From assembly GCA_021795355.1 (NCBI GenBank), contig JAJYPL010000003.1, forward strand, positions 28,591 to 81,014: 52,424 nt of DNA, read 5' to 3'. Source of the stretch: a bacterium. GTDB lineage: Bacteria > SZUA-79 > Acidulodesulfobacterales > Acidulodesulfobacteraceae. The notes under the pieces are model-generated. The model did no database searches and was not told the DNA's origin. It saw only the letters and a list, made by a program, of their open reading frames with translations. Of the stretch, positions 1 to 7,397 are shown one piece after another. Each line of letters starts with the position of its first letter. The first letter of the stretch is position 1. A program made the translations under genes and the position numbers.

Positions 1-171
1 CTGTGAAAGATTTTAAATACCCTAATGAAAGATTTTAAATAGGCTGTGAAAGATTTTAAATACCCTAATGAAAGATTTTAAATAGGCTGTGAAAGATTTT
101 AAATACCCTAATGAAAGATTTTAAATAGGCTGTGAAAGATTTTAAATACCCTAATGAAAGATTTTAAATAC
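1..171. repeat. Iteron array (four 43-bp units, eight half-units)
   Basis: The 43-bp unit is repeated at 1, 44, 87 and 130, the last copy differing at its final bases. Each unit contains two copies of the core TGAAAGATTTTAAATA, spaced alternately 22 and 21 bp, about two helical turns. The array abuts and slightly enters the 3' end of the rep gene and is probably cut by the window edge. Direct repeats at this spacing beside a RepB-type gene are typical initiator binding sites (iterons) of a plasmid origin. Spacers are constant, so this is not a CRISPR array. Confidence 0.85.
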
Positions 172-1042
172 CTTTTGATTTTTTATTAAAGTATTGCTTG
201 AAAACCTCGCCGAGCGAAACGAAGTCGTCGGGGTTTTTGTCGAGTTCTCTTGCAACTGGGAGAACGGCAGGTAATTTTATAGGGGCTTCGGAGACGGCGG
301 TCGGGGTCATTGGTATTTCAGGCGCCGCAGAGGTTTCTTCTTTTTCGTCCGGGGAACTTTTAAACTTAAATTTAAACCGTATCTCGTCCTTGCCGGCTTC
401 ATAGCTTATTTTGCAATTTATATCCGGATTATTATTAATTTCTGAACAGGCGGGATCTAAAACATATTTTTTAAATTGATTTGTTATTCCTTCATATTTT
501 CCGGCGCAGCCGAAAAGTTTTTTACATTCCTCGACGTTCATTTTCGGGATTTGCACGTTTTGATAGTCTTTGATGAGTTCATACAAGATTATCGCATATT
601 TGCTTTTAAGATTTTTTAATATTAACAGATCTATTTTCGCATAGAGAAAATTATAAATTATATTTTTTTTAATCGTGGGCGGCAAGGCAAACGCGACTAT
701 TCCTATACCGTTCTTGATTAAAATATGTATTTCAGATAACAAAGCAATATCAGACCAGGCGGCCGAATCTTTACCAAGGGAGTTAAATTCGACGTGCGCC
801 GACCTGATTCCGATAAGGTTTTCCTTAATACGTTTATTATCCGTCGATTTATCGCCTATCATATTCTTCAGTTCCTGCAGTGGAATTGTTATGATTTCTA
901 CCGCGGGGTTTTTTATATAAGCGCATTTGGCATAATACAAAAAAACGTTGTAAGCTTTTCTCTGAATTGCGGTCAAATCGGCATTTATAGAAATTATGCC
1001 TGAAGGTTTGCAGAGTATTTTTTCTTCATTCACTCTTTTCAT
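164..1042 (-). CDS. Plasmid replication initiator, RepB/Rep_3 family
   Basis: This 292-residue protein resembles iteron-binding initiators built of two winged-helix domains. The first spans about residues 10-125 (start ISINADLTAIQRKAYNVF) and the second about 130-235 (LKNLKSKYAIILYELIKDYQ), followed by a Pro/Ala-rich linker and a basic tail. It would bind the adjacent iterons and open the origin. The start ATG follows an AAGGT Shine-Dalgarno; the last two codons and the stop lie inside the final iteron. It ends the leftward run of element genes. The family call rests on overall pattern and iteron context; the exact subfamily is not resolved. Confidence 0.8.
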   Translation of the reverse strand: MKRVNEEKILCKPSGIISINADLTAIQRKAYNVFLYYAKCAYIKNPAVEIITIPLQELKNMIGDKSTDNKRIKENLIGIRSAHVEFNSLGKDSAAWSDIALLSEIHILIKNGIGIVAFALPPTIKKNIIYNFLYAKIDLLILKNLKSKYAIILYELIKDYQNVQIPKMNVEECKKLFGCAGKYEGITNQFKKYVLDPACSEINNNPDINCKISYEAGKDEIRFKFKFKSSPDEKEETSAAPEIPMTPTAVSEAPIKLPAVLPVARELDKNPDDFVSLGEVFKQYFNKKSKGI

Positions 1043-1115
1043 CTTTTTTACCTTTTAACTGTTTTATAATTTTTTTAAGCTTTTCGTTCTGGTCGTAGAT
1101 AACCCCGCCGATTAA
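1026..1115 (-). other. In-frame coding-like tail downstream of the stop of the 88-residue ORF
   Basis: Directly after the TAA stop (1118-1116) of the 88-residue gene, the same frame stays open for 29 codons and ends with a TGA that overlaps the rep start by 17 bp. The translation is lysine-rich and helix-like (DQNEKLKKIIKQLKGKK). No ATG, GTG or TTG begins this segment, so it is not an independent gene by normal rules. It may be the lost C-terminus of the upstream protein cut by a nonsense mutation, or a readthrough product. Confidence 0.3.
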
Positions 1116-1382
1116 TTAATAACATTCTTTTTCAAACTCGCCAAGTTTGAAAACTCTTATACTGCTTACGTCTTCTTCTTTGACGAGAATACATGGTTCC
1201 GGAAAAATAAAATCTTCATCAAAAAATCCGTCCGGCTTTTCGACGTAAAACAAATTATCGTTGATAAATTGCAACTTTTCTTTGATTTCCTCGATAGTTC
1301 CGCAAATGTTTATTATATTTTGAATAGATAAAACTACGCTGCAGCTGTAAATTTCTTTTTCTTCATTGTTTTCCTTTTTCAT
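1116..1382 (-). CDS. Hypothetical protein, possibly truncated
   Basis: This 88-residue acidic protein has no recognised domain. Its start overlaps the stop of the preceding gene by four bases (ATGA), indicating translational coupling. The frame continues past its stop codon with protein-like sequence into the start of rep, so the gene may have been longer. Sitting between the secretion genes and rep, it could be a small replication or copy-control accessory protein, but nothing in the sequence shows this. Confidence 0.6.
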   Translation of the reverse strand: MKKENNEEKEIYSCSVVLSIQNIINICGTIEEIKEKLQFINDNLFYVEKPDGFFDEDFIFPEPCILVKEEDVSSIRVFKLGEFEKECY

Positions 1383-1645
1383 AGTTCCCCCTTTCCGTTA
1401 AATTTCTTACTTTTTAGAATATTGTTTATTTTTTCAATAATAGTTTTACAATACCCTTTCGCTTCGATTAATTCAGATTTTATCAGCTCCCTTTTGATTT
1501 CAACAGGTAAATTAAGATGATTAAGATACCAAGATTTTGCTAAATTATGGTATAAGTCAGTTAATTCGTTCTCCTCAATTTCCTCGTTGTAAAAAATTGC
1601 CTGTCCTTCTTTTTTAAAAATATCTTCAATTTCTTCTTTTTTCAT
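1379..1645 (-). CDS. Hypothetical small acidic protein
   Basis: This 88-residue protein (MKKEEIEDIFKKEGQ...) is unrecognised, predicted helical and charged. I chose the internal ATG at 1645 rather than the longest start (1690) because a G-rich ribosome-binding stretch precedes it on the minus strand. It overlaps the next gene by four bases. Upstream lies the left copy of a 71-bp inverted repeat, so its promoter may be in that repeat. Confidence 0.6.
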   Translation of the reverse strand: MKKEEIEDIFKKEGQAIFYNEEIEENELTDLYHNLAKSWYLNHLNLPVEIKRELIKSELIEAKGYCKTIIEKINNILKSKKFNGKGEL

Positions 1646-1677
1646 AAAACCCCCCGTTATTTTAATTTTTATGTTAA

Positions 1678-1748
1678 AAAATCCTTTCAAATTTGCGTTT
1701 TAAGGCCTCTGATTTTTCTTTTAGGTATAAAACCATTAACCTTTTTAA
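1678..1748. repeat. Left copy of a 71-bp inverted repeat
   Basis: This segment matches the reverse complement of 4849-4919. Both outer ends read AAAATCCTTTCA and both inner ends read AACCATTAACCTTTTTAA; about 14 central bases differ. The two copies enclose 3.1 kb carrying the TrbL/VirB6-like, lipoprotein and TrbJ/VirB5-like genes. Confidence 0.8.
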
Positions 1749-1858
1749 CACCAAAACCCGAAACCCGACTACCCACTACCGACGACTAATTAAACCCGAC
1801 CACCGACTACCAAAGACCTTTTTTCTTTTCCAACCAGAAACCAGACTACCAAAAACCC
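1749..1858. repeat. Degenerate GTCGG-type low-complexity tract
   Basis: Read on the minus strand, this 110-base stretch is a run of variants of GGTAGTCGG, GGTGGTCGG and GGGTTTCGGG. It is non-coding and lies just downstream of the 57-residue gene and inside the left inverted repeat. Its strand asymmetry (C/A on +, G/T on -) is unlike its neighbours. Function unknown. Confidence 0.55.
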
Positions 1859-2032
1859 TTAAAGCTTTACGTTAGGATATTTCCCGAATGTCTTATTTGC
1901 GCTGATAGGTTTAAAGCTTTTTTCTTTAGTCGTGTTCGTGTTGGAAAAAGAATTAGGGAACGCATATAAGAATATGAAATATCCTGTCATAATCGCAATA
2001 CTAACGATAATAAATGTAGTTTTCTTACTCAT
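1859..2032 (-). CDS. Small exported or membrane-anchored protein with FG-YP-V tail
   Basis: This 57-residue gene starts at ATG 2032, overlapping the stop of the preceding gene by four bases. The product has a short basic start, a hydrophobic segment (about residues 6-25) ending near YAFPNS, and a C-terminus FGKYPNVKL. That tail resembles FGTYPDV at the C-terminus of the TrbJ/VirB5-like protein 2 kb away. The coupled start, signal-like N-terminus and shared tail support a real gene, probably acting at the secretion apparatus. No family recognised. Confidence 0.65.
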   Translation of the reverse strand: MSKKTTFIIVSIAIMTGYFIFLYAFPNSFSNTNTTKEKSFKPISANKTFGKYPNVKL

Positions 2033-2349
2033 TTCTTAATCTCCTTTTTGATTTTAGTGTTATTTATGTTTTTTATTACTTTTTGAACGCTCGACATCGG
2101 ATTAACCCAACTAATCCGGAGCGGATACCAAGAATTAATTTTAAAGATGTCGCCCGTGAGCGTAAAAAAAATCAACGCCATAATGAATACAATAATTGCA
2201 CCCTGCCATTTTCCTATCTTCTTTTTTTTTAAATATTCATCGAATTTATCGCCAACCTTGCCCATTTGTTCGTTTCCGATTTTCTCAAATTCATCAAGTT
2301 TTTTTTCTATTTTTTCGCTGTTTTCCTGCAATTTTTTTTTAATTGTCAT
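2029..2349 (-). CDS. Small membrane protein of the transfer region
   Basis: This 106-residue protein has a charged, probably coiled-coil N-terminal half (residues 1-48), one hydrophobic helix (about 49-68) and a basic tail, so it is a likely single-pass inner-membrane protein. Its start overlaps the TrbL/VirB6-like stop by four bases, and its own stop overlaps the next start by four bases. It follows the ribosome-binding leader GAGGTAAAAAAG shared by several genes here. It is probably an accessory of the secretion channel; no family recognised. Confidence 0.65.
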   Translation of the reverse strand: MTIKKKLQENSEKIEKKLDEFEKIGNEQMGKVGDKFDEYLKKKKIGKWQGAIIVFIMALIFFTLTGDIFKINSWYPLRISWVNPMSSVQKVIKNINNTKIKKEIKK

Positions 2350-3545
2350 TCTTTTTTACCTCCCTTATTGCCTTTTGCTAAATCTCTAACTGCTTGCGCG
2401 CTTTTAACTGCTGTTTTAATTCCTGCGCCGCCCCCCAAAGTTGCCACACTCGCTATTGTCATCGCAACGCCGACCACGCCCGAAAAGCTTATATTCGGCA
2501 TGCCGCTTACTATTTCGCCGGCAATCGAAGGTACTTTAAGAATTAGATAAGCAAAAATCGCAATTAAAAATAAAATCGCAAGCACCGAACCTAGAGTTGC
2601 CGGACTTGCATTTAGTGCGCTTGAGCTTGCAACAGCAGATAGCGTGCCTTTCTCAAGTGCCATTACAACGTAAAGTAAAAAATAACTGAAACAAGCAGTT
2701 ATAAGGAATTTAAGCCACCCGTTCCAAAGGAACTCTAATGGTTTAAAAATCATAAAAGGTATTAAAATATAGCCGGAAATTAGCGCAATAGCTATATAAG
2801 CGTGAATTAGAACAATCGTGCCAAGAACCACTAAACCAATAAATAACAGAAGAATAGTTAGCGCAAAAAATACTATTATCGTTGCAATATCTGCAACTCC
2901 CGTCAATTGTAACAAAAGCCCCATGGCCATTGAGCCAGAATTAGTAGAAGCTTTGATGATATCTTTATAAACATCTAAAAATACTAATCCGTAATATGTT
3001 AAAGGACTGAGATTCGTTCCAGCCGCCATTTGCCCTAAATCTTTAAAAAATACGGCTACTCCACCCACAAAAAAGAAATTATAGGCCGCTAAAAGTCCTC
3101 TTACTATCATTAAAAAGAAGAAATAGAGGAAAAACTCTTTAATCCCTTTATCTCCGAAAAGAAGATTCTGAACAGACCACAAAATTAAAGAAATTACGGC
3201 CAACAAAAAGAAAAGTCGACCCGACGCGTCTGTTAGGTTTGCGGCAATCTTCGGACCCGCCTGGTCTATCGCCGATCCGAGCAAATAGACTTTTTGATAA
3301 GTTTGTGAAAAATTTGTGCCGGCAGGAGTCTTCCGCGCCGGGGCGGTCGTTCCGCTTGCCGGGGGTTGATTTTGAACGCAATCATTCAAATTAGTGCTGC
3401 ATGTATAATTTGACGGGCAACCATGATTTGCAGAGTAATTAGTTCCGCAACCCATACCAACCGCAGAAACCGCAGAACCGGCATAAGCTTTCCCAGCTAA
3501 AGCCAAAACTAAAAATATAACTAACAATAAAGATATTTTTTTCAT
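2346..3545 (-). CDS. TrbL/VirB6-like type IV secretion membrane protein
   Basis: This 399-residue protein begins with a signal peptide (cleavage near AYAGSA), then a Cys-rich periplasmic stretch (residues 30-65) and six or more hydrophobic helices between about 110 and 365, ending in a basic tail. This polytopic layout after a signal sequence matches TrbL/VirB6 channel proteins of conjugative systems. It sits beside a TrbJ/VirB5-like gene and upstream of a relaxase, as in transfer operons. The Cys-rich segment after the signal is unusual. Family call is by topology and context. Confidence 0.75.
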   Translation of the reverse strand: MKKISLLLVIFLVLALAGKAYAGSAVSAVGMGCGTNYSANHGCPSNYTCSTNLNDCVQNQPPASGTTAPARKTPAGTNFSQTYQKVYLLGSAIDQAGPKIAANLTDASGRLFFLLAVISLILWSVQNLLFGDKGIKEFFLYFFFLMIVRGLLAAYNFFFVGGVAVFFKDLGQMAAGTNLSPLTYYGLVFLDVYKDIIKASTNSGSMAMGLLLQLTGVADIATIIVFFALTILLLFIGLVVLGTIVLIHAYIAIALISGYILIPFMIFKPLEFLWNGWLKFLITACFSYFLLYVVMALEKGTLSAVASSSALNASPATLGSVLAILFLIAIFAYLILKVPSIAGEIVSGMPNISFSGVVGVAMTIASVATLGGGAGIKTAVKSAQAVRDLAKGNKGGKKE

Positions 3546-3558
3546 TTTTTTTACCTCG

Positions 3559-3846
3559 CTAATTTAATTTAGGCGGTTTTGGAACTGTGAATATATTATG
3601 TATCATATAGCCAGATCTTGCATTTGCGCAGTTTGCGATTCGAGTTGCAGCTGCTCTATTTTCCGCCTCTTGACCTTGCCAGCCCGGATAATTTTTATTA
3701 CAGAAACTGTAAACTTTTAATGCTTGTTTTTCATGTTTTGAGTAGTATTTATAGCTGTGATACGGCGGCGTATATTTTGCGCAGCCGGAAAATAGTATGA
3801 CCATGAAAGAAATTGTTAATCCTATTAAACTTATTTTCTTAAACAT
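3559..3846 (-). CDS. Small lipoprotein of the transfer region
   Basis: This 95-residue protein has a type II signal peptide with lipobox LFSGC, so it is a lipoprotein. I take ATG 3846 as start: GAGGTG lies six bases upstream, whereas the longer GTG start at 3855 overlaps that Shine-Dalgarno. The C-terminus IFTVPKPP is shared with the TrbJ/VirB5-like protein, encoded by an identical stretch of about 23 bp. It may play an entry-exclusion or VirB7/TrbK-like role, which is inference from position only. Confidence 0.7.
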   Translation of the reverse strand: MFKKISLIGLTISFMVILFSGCAKYTPPYHSYKYYSKHEKQALKVYSFCNKNYPGWQGQEAENRAAATRIANCANARSGYMIHNIFTVPKPPKLN

Positions 3847-3862
3847 ATTAAACACCTCTTTA

Positions 3863-4828
3863 TTATTTAAAATTCGTTACGTCCGGATATGTTCCGAATC
3901 CGTGTCCTGCCGGTAGTGTCGGCGGTTTTGGAACTGTGAATATTTTTAAGTTTTCAGTGTTTGCCGCTTGCGTTGCCTGCGTTGAATCTTTTTGACCCGC
4001 CTGAACGGCTGCAAGCTTTGCTTTTTCCGCTTCCAACTTATTAAGCTGATTTACTTCTTCGGTTAAAGCGACTAAAGCCTGACCGTTTGCCTGTTCCGCA
4101 GCTACCTGACCTTTTGCGGCTGCGACGTTAGAGCCTAATTGCGAAATTAAGTGCTGATTATTATTTGCGTTATCAAGGACGTTTTGAGCGTATGCGGCCG
4201 ATGTTGCCGCCTGCTTATTTGCGTCGTTATATTGATTATATGCACCTTGTGCCGCCTGCTGAGGCGTTTCGTTCATAAAGTTGTAACTTCCTGAGCCGTA
4301 TTCGTTTTCGTAATTCTGCAAAAAACTTGCCATACTCGGATTACCGAGCTGTTTTTCCTGAGCGATAATATTCTGCATACTTGATTCTTCGCCCGTCAAT
4401 GTATTTTTAAGCCCCTGTAACTCCGCATACGGCATCATAACCGTCCCTTCGATGTTATTGACAGCTCCTATTAATTGCGTGCTTTCCTGCTGGAGTTCCT
4501 GAATTTGATTCATTAATTGCTGCCCCTGCCGTGCGTATTTTAAAGCTGATAATTCTACCTCTATTTTAGACTCCGCCGCCTGAATTGCGGTATTAACGGC
4601 CGTAAGGTGCTGGATTATCGCCTGAATTCCTGCAGTAACAGGGTCGTAAGTAATTATTCCCTGCGCTCCGGCCGTAACCGGAGTTAAAGCTAAAAACAAA
4701 ATCGTAACCGCTGCGAGTGTAAAAGTGTTAACAATGTTAACAGCGTTATGACATTTACGATATAAAGGTGTCAAGCCGCTTGACACCTTCAAAGCCTTGC
4801 TATTACTTGTTTTTTTATTTTGAAACAT
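3863..4828 (-). CDS. TrbJ/VirB5-like conjugal transfer pilus-associated protein
   Basis: This 321-residue exported protein has a long N-region, a hydrophobic signal (about 36-54) with cleavage near AGAQG, then a mostly helical, Gln/Ala-rich coiled-coil body (about 65-280). That is typical of TrbJ/VirB5 pilus-tip or minor pilin proteins. The tail carries two short motifs, IFTVPKPP and FGTYPDV, each also found at the end of a neighbouring exported protein. GGAGAT precedes the start. The right copy of the 71-bp inverted repeat lies just upstream. Confidence 0.7.
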   Translation of the reverse strand: MFQNKKTSNSKALKVSSGLTPLYRKCHNAVNIVNTFTLAAVTILFLALTPVTAGAQGIITYDPVTAGIQAIIQHLTAVNTAIQAAESKIEVELSALKYARQGQQLMNQIQELQQESTQLIGAVNNIEGTVMMPYAELQGLKNTLTGEESSMQNIIAQEKQLGNPSMASFLQNYENEYGSGSYNFMNETPQQAAQGAYNQYNDANKQAATSAAYAQNVLDNANNNQHLISQLGSNVAAAKGQVAAEQANGQALVALTEEVNQLNKLEAEKAKLAAVQAGQKDSTQATQAANTENLKIFTVPKPPTLPAGHGFGTYPDVTNFK

Positions 4829-4848
4829 AATTTTATCTCCGTTTACAT

Positions 4849-4919
4849 TTAAAAAGGTTAATGGTTTTAAACCTACCTTGCCGCTTCAGAGCCTTAAAAC
4901 GCAAATCTGAAAGGATTTT
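4849..4919. repeat. Right copy of the 71-bp inverted repeat
   Basis: This is the inverted partner of 1678-1748. It occupies the gap between the TrbJ/VirB5-like start and the stop codon of the 160-residue gene, overlapping that stop. The arms differ by one substitution and one base indel in the outer half and by the central bases. Confidence 0.8.
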
Positions 4920-5400
4920 ACCTGCCGAAACCCTTATTTTTCGAGTTAGGCGTAAAGGCGTCGGGCTTTGGACCGGGACCGTCGGGACCATCAAGACTTT
5001 TTCTCAGGTCGGCGCATAACTTATTATCTGCTTTAATGTAATTTTCAAGTTTTTCTTTCCAATTTGGATTTTCGGTTTTTTTAAATTTCCATGCTCCGGA
5101 AATTTTAAAAAAAGATTTAAAAATTTCGTGTCTTTTTTGGTTAATTTCACGTAAAATTTTCGCCCGCTCGGACTTCATTACTAAGTCCGTAAATTTCCAG
5201 CCTTTCGGGTTATAAAGTTTTGCGCTGATAATAACTTCTTCTTCTGATTCTGATATATCAATCAGGCTAAGTGCCCGCCCCGGCGCCGCAATTCCTGAAT
5301 TTAAATCTTTAATAAGTTTTTCAATGGCCAATTTAGCAATATCTATGTCGTTAATTTTAAGAATATCAAGCAATTTTTCAATTAATTCCTTTGTTTTCAT
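4918..5400 (-). CDS. Hypothetical charged protein of the mobilization region
   Basis: This 160-residue soluble, lysine-rich protein has no recognised domain and a Gly/Pro-rich C-terminus (DGPDGPGPKPD) ending NSKNKGFGR, reminiscent of the relaxase end NKSKGLGRGL. It starts after the leader AGAGGTAAAAAAG, nearly identical to that of the TrbL/VirB6-like gene. It lies between the relaxase and secretion genes and may be a transfer accessory protein; function unknown. Confidence 0.6.
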   Translation of the reverse strand: MKTKELIEKLLDILKINDIDIAKLAIEKLIKDLNSGIAAPGRALSLIDISESEEEVIISAKLYNPKGWKFTDLVMKSERAKILREINQKRHEIFKSFFKISGAWKFKKTENPNWKEKLENYIKADNKLCADLRKSLDGPDGPGPKPDAFTPNSKNKGFGR

Positions 5401-5436
5401 CTTTTTTACCTCTCTAATTTAATTTAATTTTTATTT

Positions 5437-6648
5437 TTACAATCCCCGCCCTAAACCTTTAGATTTGTTCAACCTGTTTTCTAAGTCTTGAGAAAAAGCG
5501 TCAAGTTGCATTTCTTTATTTTTATCTCTTCCGAAGTCTTGATTTTCCTGTTTTTGTTCGTTATTATTTATGTTATTATTTATAATAATATCTTTTTTGA
5601 GTTCATGTTTGAGTTCCTGCTCTTTTTCAATTTTAGCCAGCCGTTCCTGTTCCTGTCGTGCTAATTCTTCTGAGAAGTTAAGATTTTCAACCCTTTTTTT
5701 GACGTCTTCAACATATTTTTCGTTGTTTTCTGCATCTTTTTTATATTCTTCCCGTTGAGATTTGCCGTATAACCAAGAACCTGCTTTCTTTTTAATTTTT
5801 TCAGTCATCGTTTGAACAGTCGATATTTCCGCTTCTGCTGTCTTTTTTATTTTGTTTTCTTTATTAAATATTGCCTTTTCATATAATTTTGAATTCTGCT
5901 CTGTCGCATAAGCCGCGAATGAAGTATATCTCTCGCTATATTCTTTAATTAATTTACCTGATTTATCGTTAATAGCTCGCTTGTAGGCCTCGCTCACCCA
6001 GCGCGGATAATGTTTGCTTTTCTTTTTTGTAGCTGAAACCTCGCATTTTACGCCGATTTCCTGCTTAATAAATTGCGCTATGTCTTTTTTGATAAAATTA
6101 ACAAAATCTTTAGAATTATACTCTCTTATATTTTTATAATTTTCATCGCAATTAGCAAAAACTATATGCAAGTGCGGATTTTTAAAATCATTTCCGCCGT
6201 CGTGCAAAGCTGCGACAAAAGTTTTTGATACTCCAAAATATTTTTCGTCAATAGTTTTACATAGTTTTTCTAAATTTTTGTCAGGGGAATTCAAAAACTC
6301 GCGCGGAAGCTGCACAACAAATCTGCGCTGAATAACTGCATTTTTGCGCCTCGGCAATAGTTCGTCTTCAATATCTTTAAAAGCTTTTTTTGCCTGTTCT
6401 TTATCGCCGTAAATGCTGAGAGCTTTTTTTTCGTCACAAATATAATCTACGAATTTAGAGCTTCTGCCCCGCTTTTGAGTGCCTGAAATATTTTGTGCAT
6501 TAATAAAAAGTATATGACTCATACTTCCTTTAAAGCTGCCGGAATGCGACGAAAAATGTACACGTGCCGAGCCATTTACGACATGCAATTTTTCATTTTC
6601 TCGTTTTGGCCTTTTTGCATATTTAGTAAGTCCGCCGTATTCGTCCAT
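5437..6648 (-). CDS. Relaxase (MobA/VirD2-like)
   Basis: This 403-residue protein carries the relaxase metal-binding histidines: His149, His159 and His161 in ALHDGGNDFKNPHLHIVF, preceded by a strand QRRFVVQLPREF. A tyrosine in FVDYICDEKK (Tyr69) or near the N-terminus could be the nucleophile. The C-terminal third is charged coiled coil ending in a basic tail. It would nick the transfer origin and pilot the strand during conjugation. The start is not certain; Met43 is an alternative. Neighbours are a small accessory gene upstream and secretion genes downstream. Confidence 0.8.
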   Translation of the reverse strand: MDEYGGLTKYAKRPKRENEKLHVVNGSARVHFSSHSGSFKGSMSHILFINAQNISGTQKRGRSSKFVDYICDEKKALSIYGDKEQAKKAFKDIEDELLPRRKNAVIQRRFVVQLPREFLNSPDKNLEKLCKTIDEKYFGVSKTFVAALHDGGNDFKNPHLHIVFANCDENYKNIREYNSKDFVNFIKKDIAQFIKQEIGVKCEVSATKKKSKHYPRWVSEAYKRAINDKSGKLIKEYSERYTSFAAYATEQNSKLYEKAIFNKENKIKKTAEAEISTVQTMTEKIKKKAGSWLYGKSQREEYKKDAENNEKYVEDVKKRVENLNFSEELARQEQERLAKIEKEQELKHELKKDIIINNNINNNEQKQENQDFGRDKNKEMQLDAFSQDLENRLNKSKGLGRGL

Positions 6649-6688
6649 TTTTCTTTTTCCAACAAGATATTTTTATTTAAAAATTAAA

Positions 6689-7045
6689 TTAACTTTTACT
6701 CTCATCTACAAAATACTCGCTGATGTCGTCGTTATTATTTATATTAAGTTTAAAGTTTATATTTTCGAGTTTTTCTTTTGTATTGTATTTCTCTAAAAGC
6801 GCAGGATTATCCCTTAGCACTAATCCACCTAACAAAAACTTAAAATGATCGTTTATTTTTCTAAGTTTTACCTTCGCCACCTGTTCTGCCGCTGCGTAGT
6901 ATGCTTTTTTGAGCTCATTTAACTGTGCTTCGAGTCTTAGTCTTTCATTTTTGAGATTTAAATATTCGTCATAGTCATCTTTTTTTGTAGCCTTCATTCT
7001 CGTTTTAACCTCTTTTAGTTTTTCATTTATTTCTTTTTTATTCAT
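6689..7045 (-). CDS. Mobilization accessory protein (MobC/TraD-like)
   Basis: This 118-residue protein has a charged coiled-coil N-terminal half (1-55) and a segment KINDHFKFLLGGLVLRDNP resembling the LGGLV stretch of small relaxosome proteins encoded beside MobQ-type relaxases. GAGGTG precedes the start. It lies 40 bp upstream of the relaxase in the same direction. Such proteins help the relaxase melt or bind the transfer origin. Family assignment is tentative. Confidence 0.55.
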   Translation of the reverse strand: MNKKEINEKLKEVKTRMKATKKDDYDEYLNLKNERLRLEAQLNELKKAYYAAAEQVAKVKLRKINDHFKFLLGGLVLRDNPALLEKYNTKEKLENINFKLNINNNDDISEYFVDESKS

Positions 7046-7052
7046 ATTTAAA

Positions 7053-7265
7053 TCACCTCTTTATGTTTATTTTTTTAATTTGTTCAGAAAATGGGGTTAT
7101 TTTATTGGATTCTAAATATTGCTCAATGTCGCTTATCCGGAGCAGAATTTTAGACTTTACGCGGTATGCGGTTATCTCTCGATTATTCACCATTCGTCTA
7201 ATTGTATCCTTATGGCAATTTAGGTATTTTGCGGTTTCGGTAATATCTAAAAATTGAGTTTCCAT
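7053..7265 (-). CDS. Excisionase-family helix-turn-helix protein
   Basis: This 70-residue protein has the HTH_17 pattern: FLDITETAKYLNCHKDTIRRMVNNREITAYRV followed by a strand and the ISDIEQYL helix. Such proteins are excisionases or small regulators. It is the first gene of the leftward run, seven bases before the accessory gene, and 1.7 kb from the tRNA attachment fragment. It could direct excision or control the transfer operon. Confidence 0.75.
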   Translation of the reverse strand: METQFLDITETAKYLNCHKDTIRRMVNNREITAYRVKSKILLRISDIEQYLESNKITPFSEQIKKINIKR

Positions 7266-7292
7266 TTTATCTAAGAATTTAATTAGTAATAA

Positions 7293-7325
7293 TTTTAGTT
7301 ATATATTATGATTATATAACTAAAA
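7293..7325. promoter_or_regulatory. Perfect 13-bp inverted repeat (operator candidate)
   Basis: TTTTAGTTATATA and its exact complement flank a 7-base centre, 28 bp upstream of the leftward operon and in the divergent region shared with the repressor gene. It is well placed to bind the excisionase-like protein or the repressor. In RNA it would be a weak AT hairpin with no following U-run, so an operator is more likely than a terminator. Confidence 0.5.
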
Positions 7326-7397
7326 AATAAAATGTCAAGCGTATTCTTAATTTTTTTAATTTGATTTAAAAATAATTTAAAATATATAGAGTAGTTG

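Noticed and set aside
1-171. Possible CRISPR array at the left edge
   Set aside because: The units are continuous direct repeats with no variable spacers, next to a plasmid initiator gene; they are iterons.
1693-1875. A 60-residue + strand ORF rich in Arg, Pro and Thr
   Set aside because: It is a translation of the low-complexity GTCGG tract, has no ribosome-binding site, and overlaps the inverted repeat and a better-supported minus-strand small gene.
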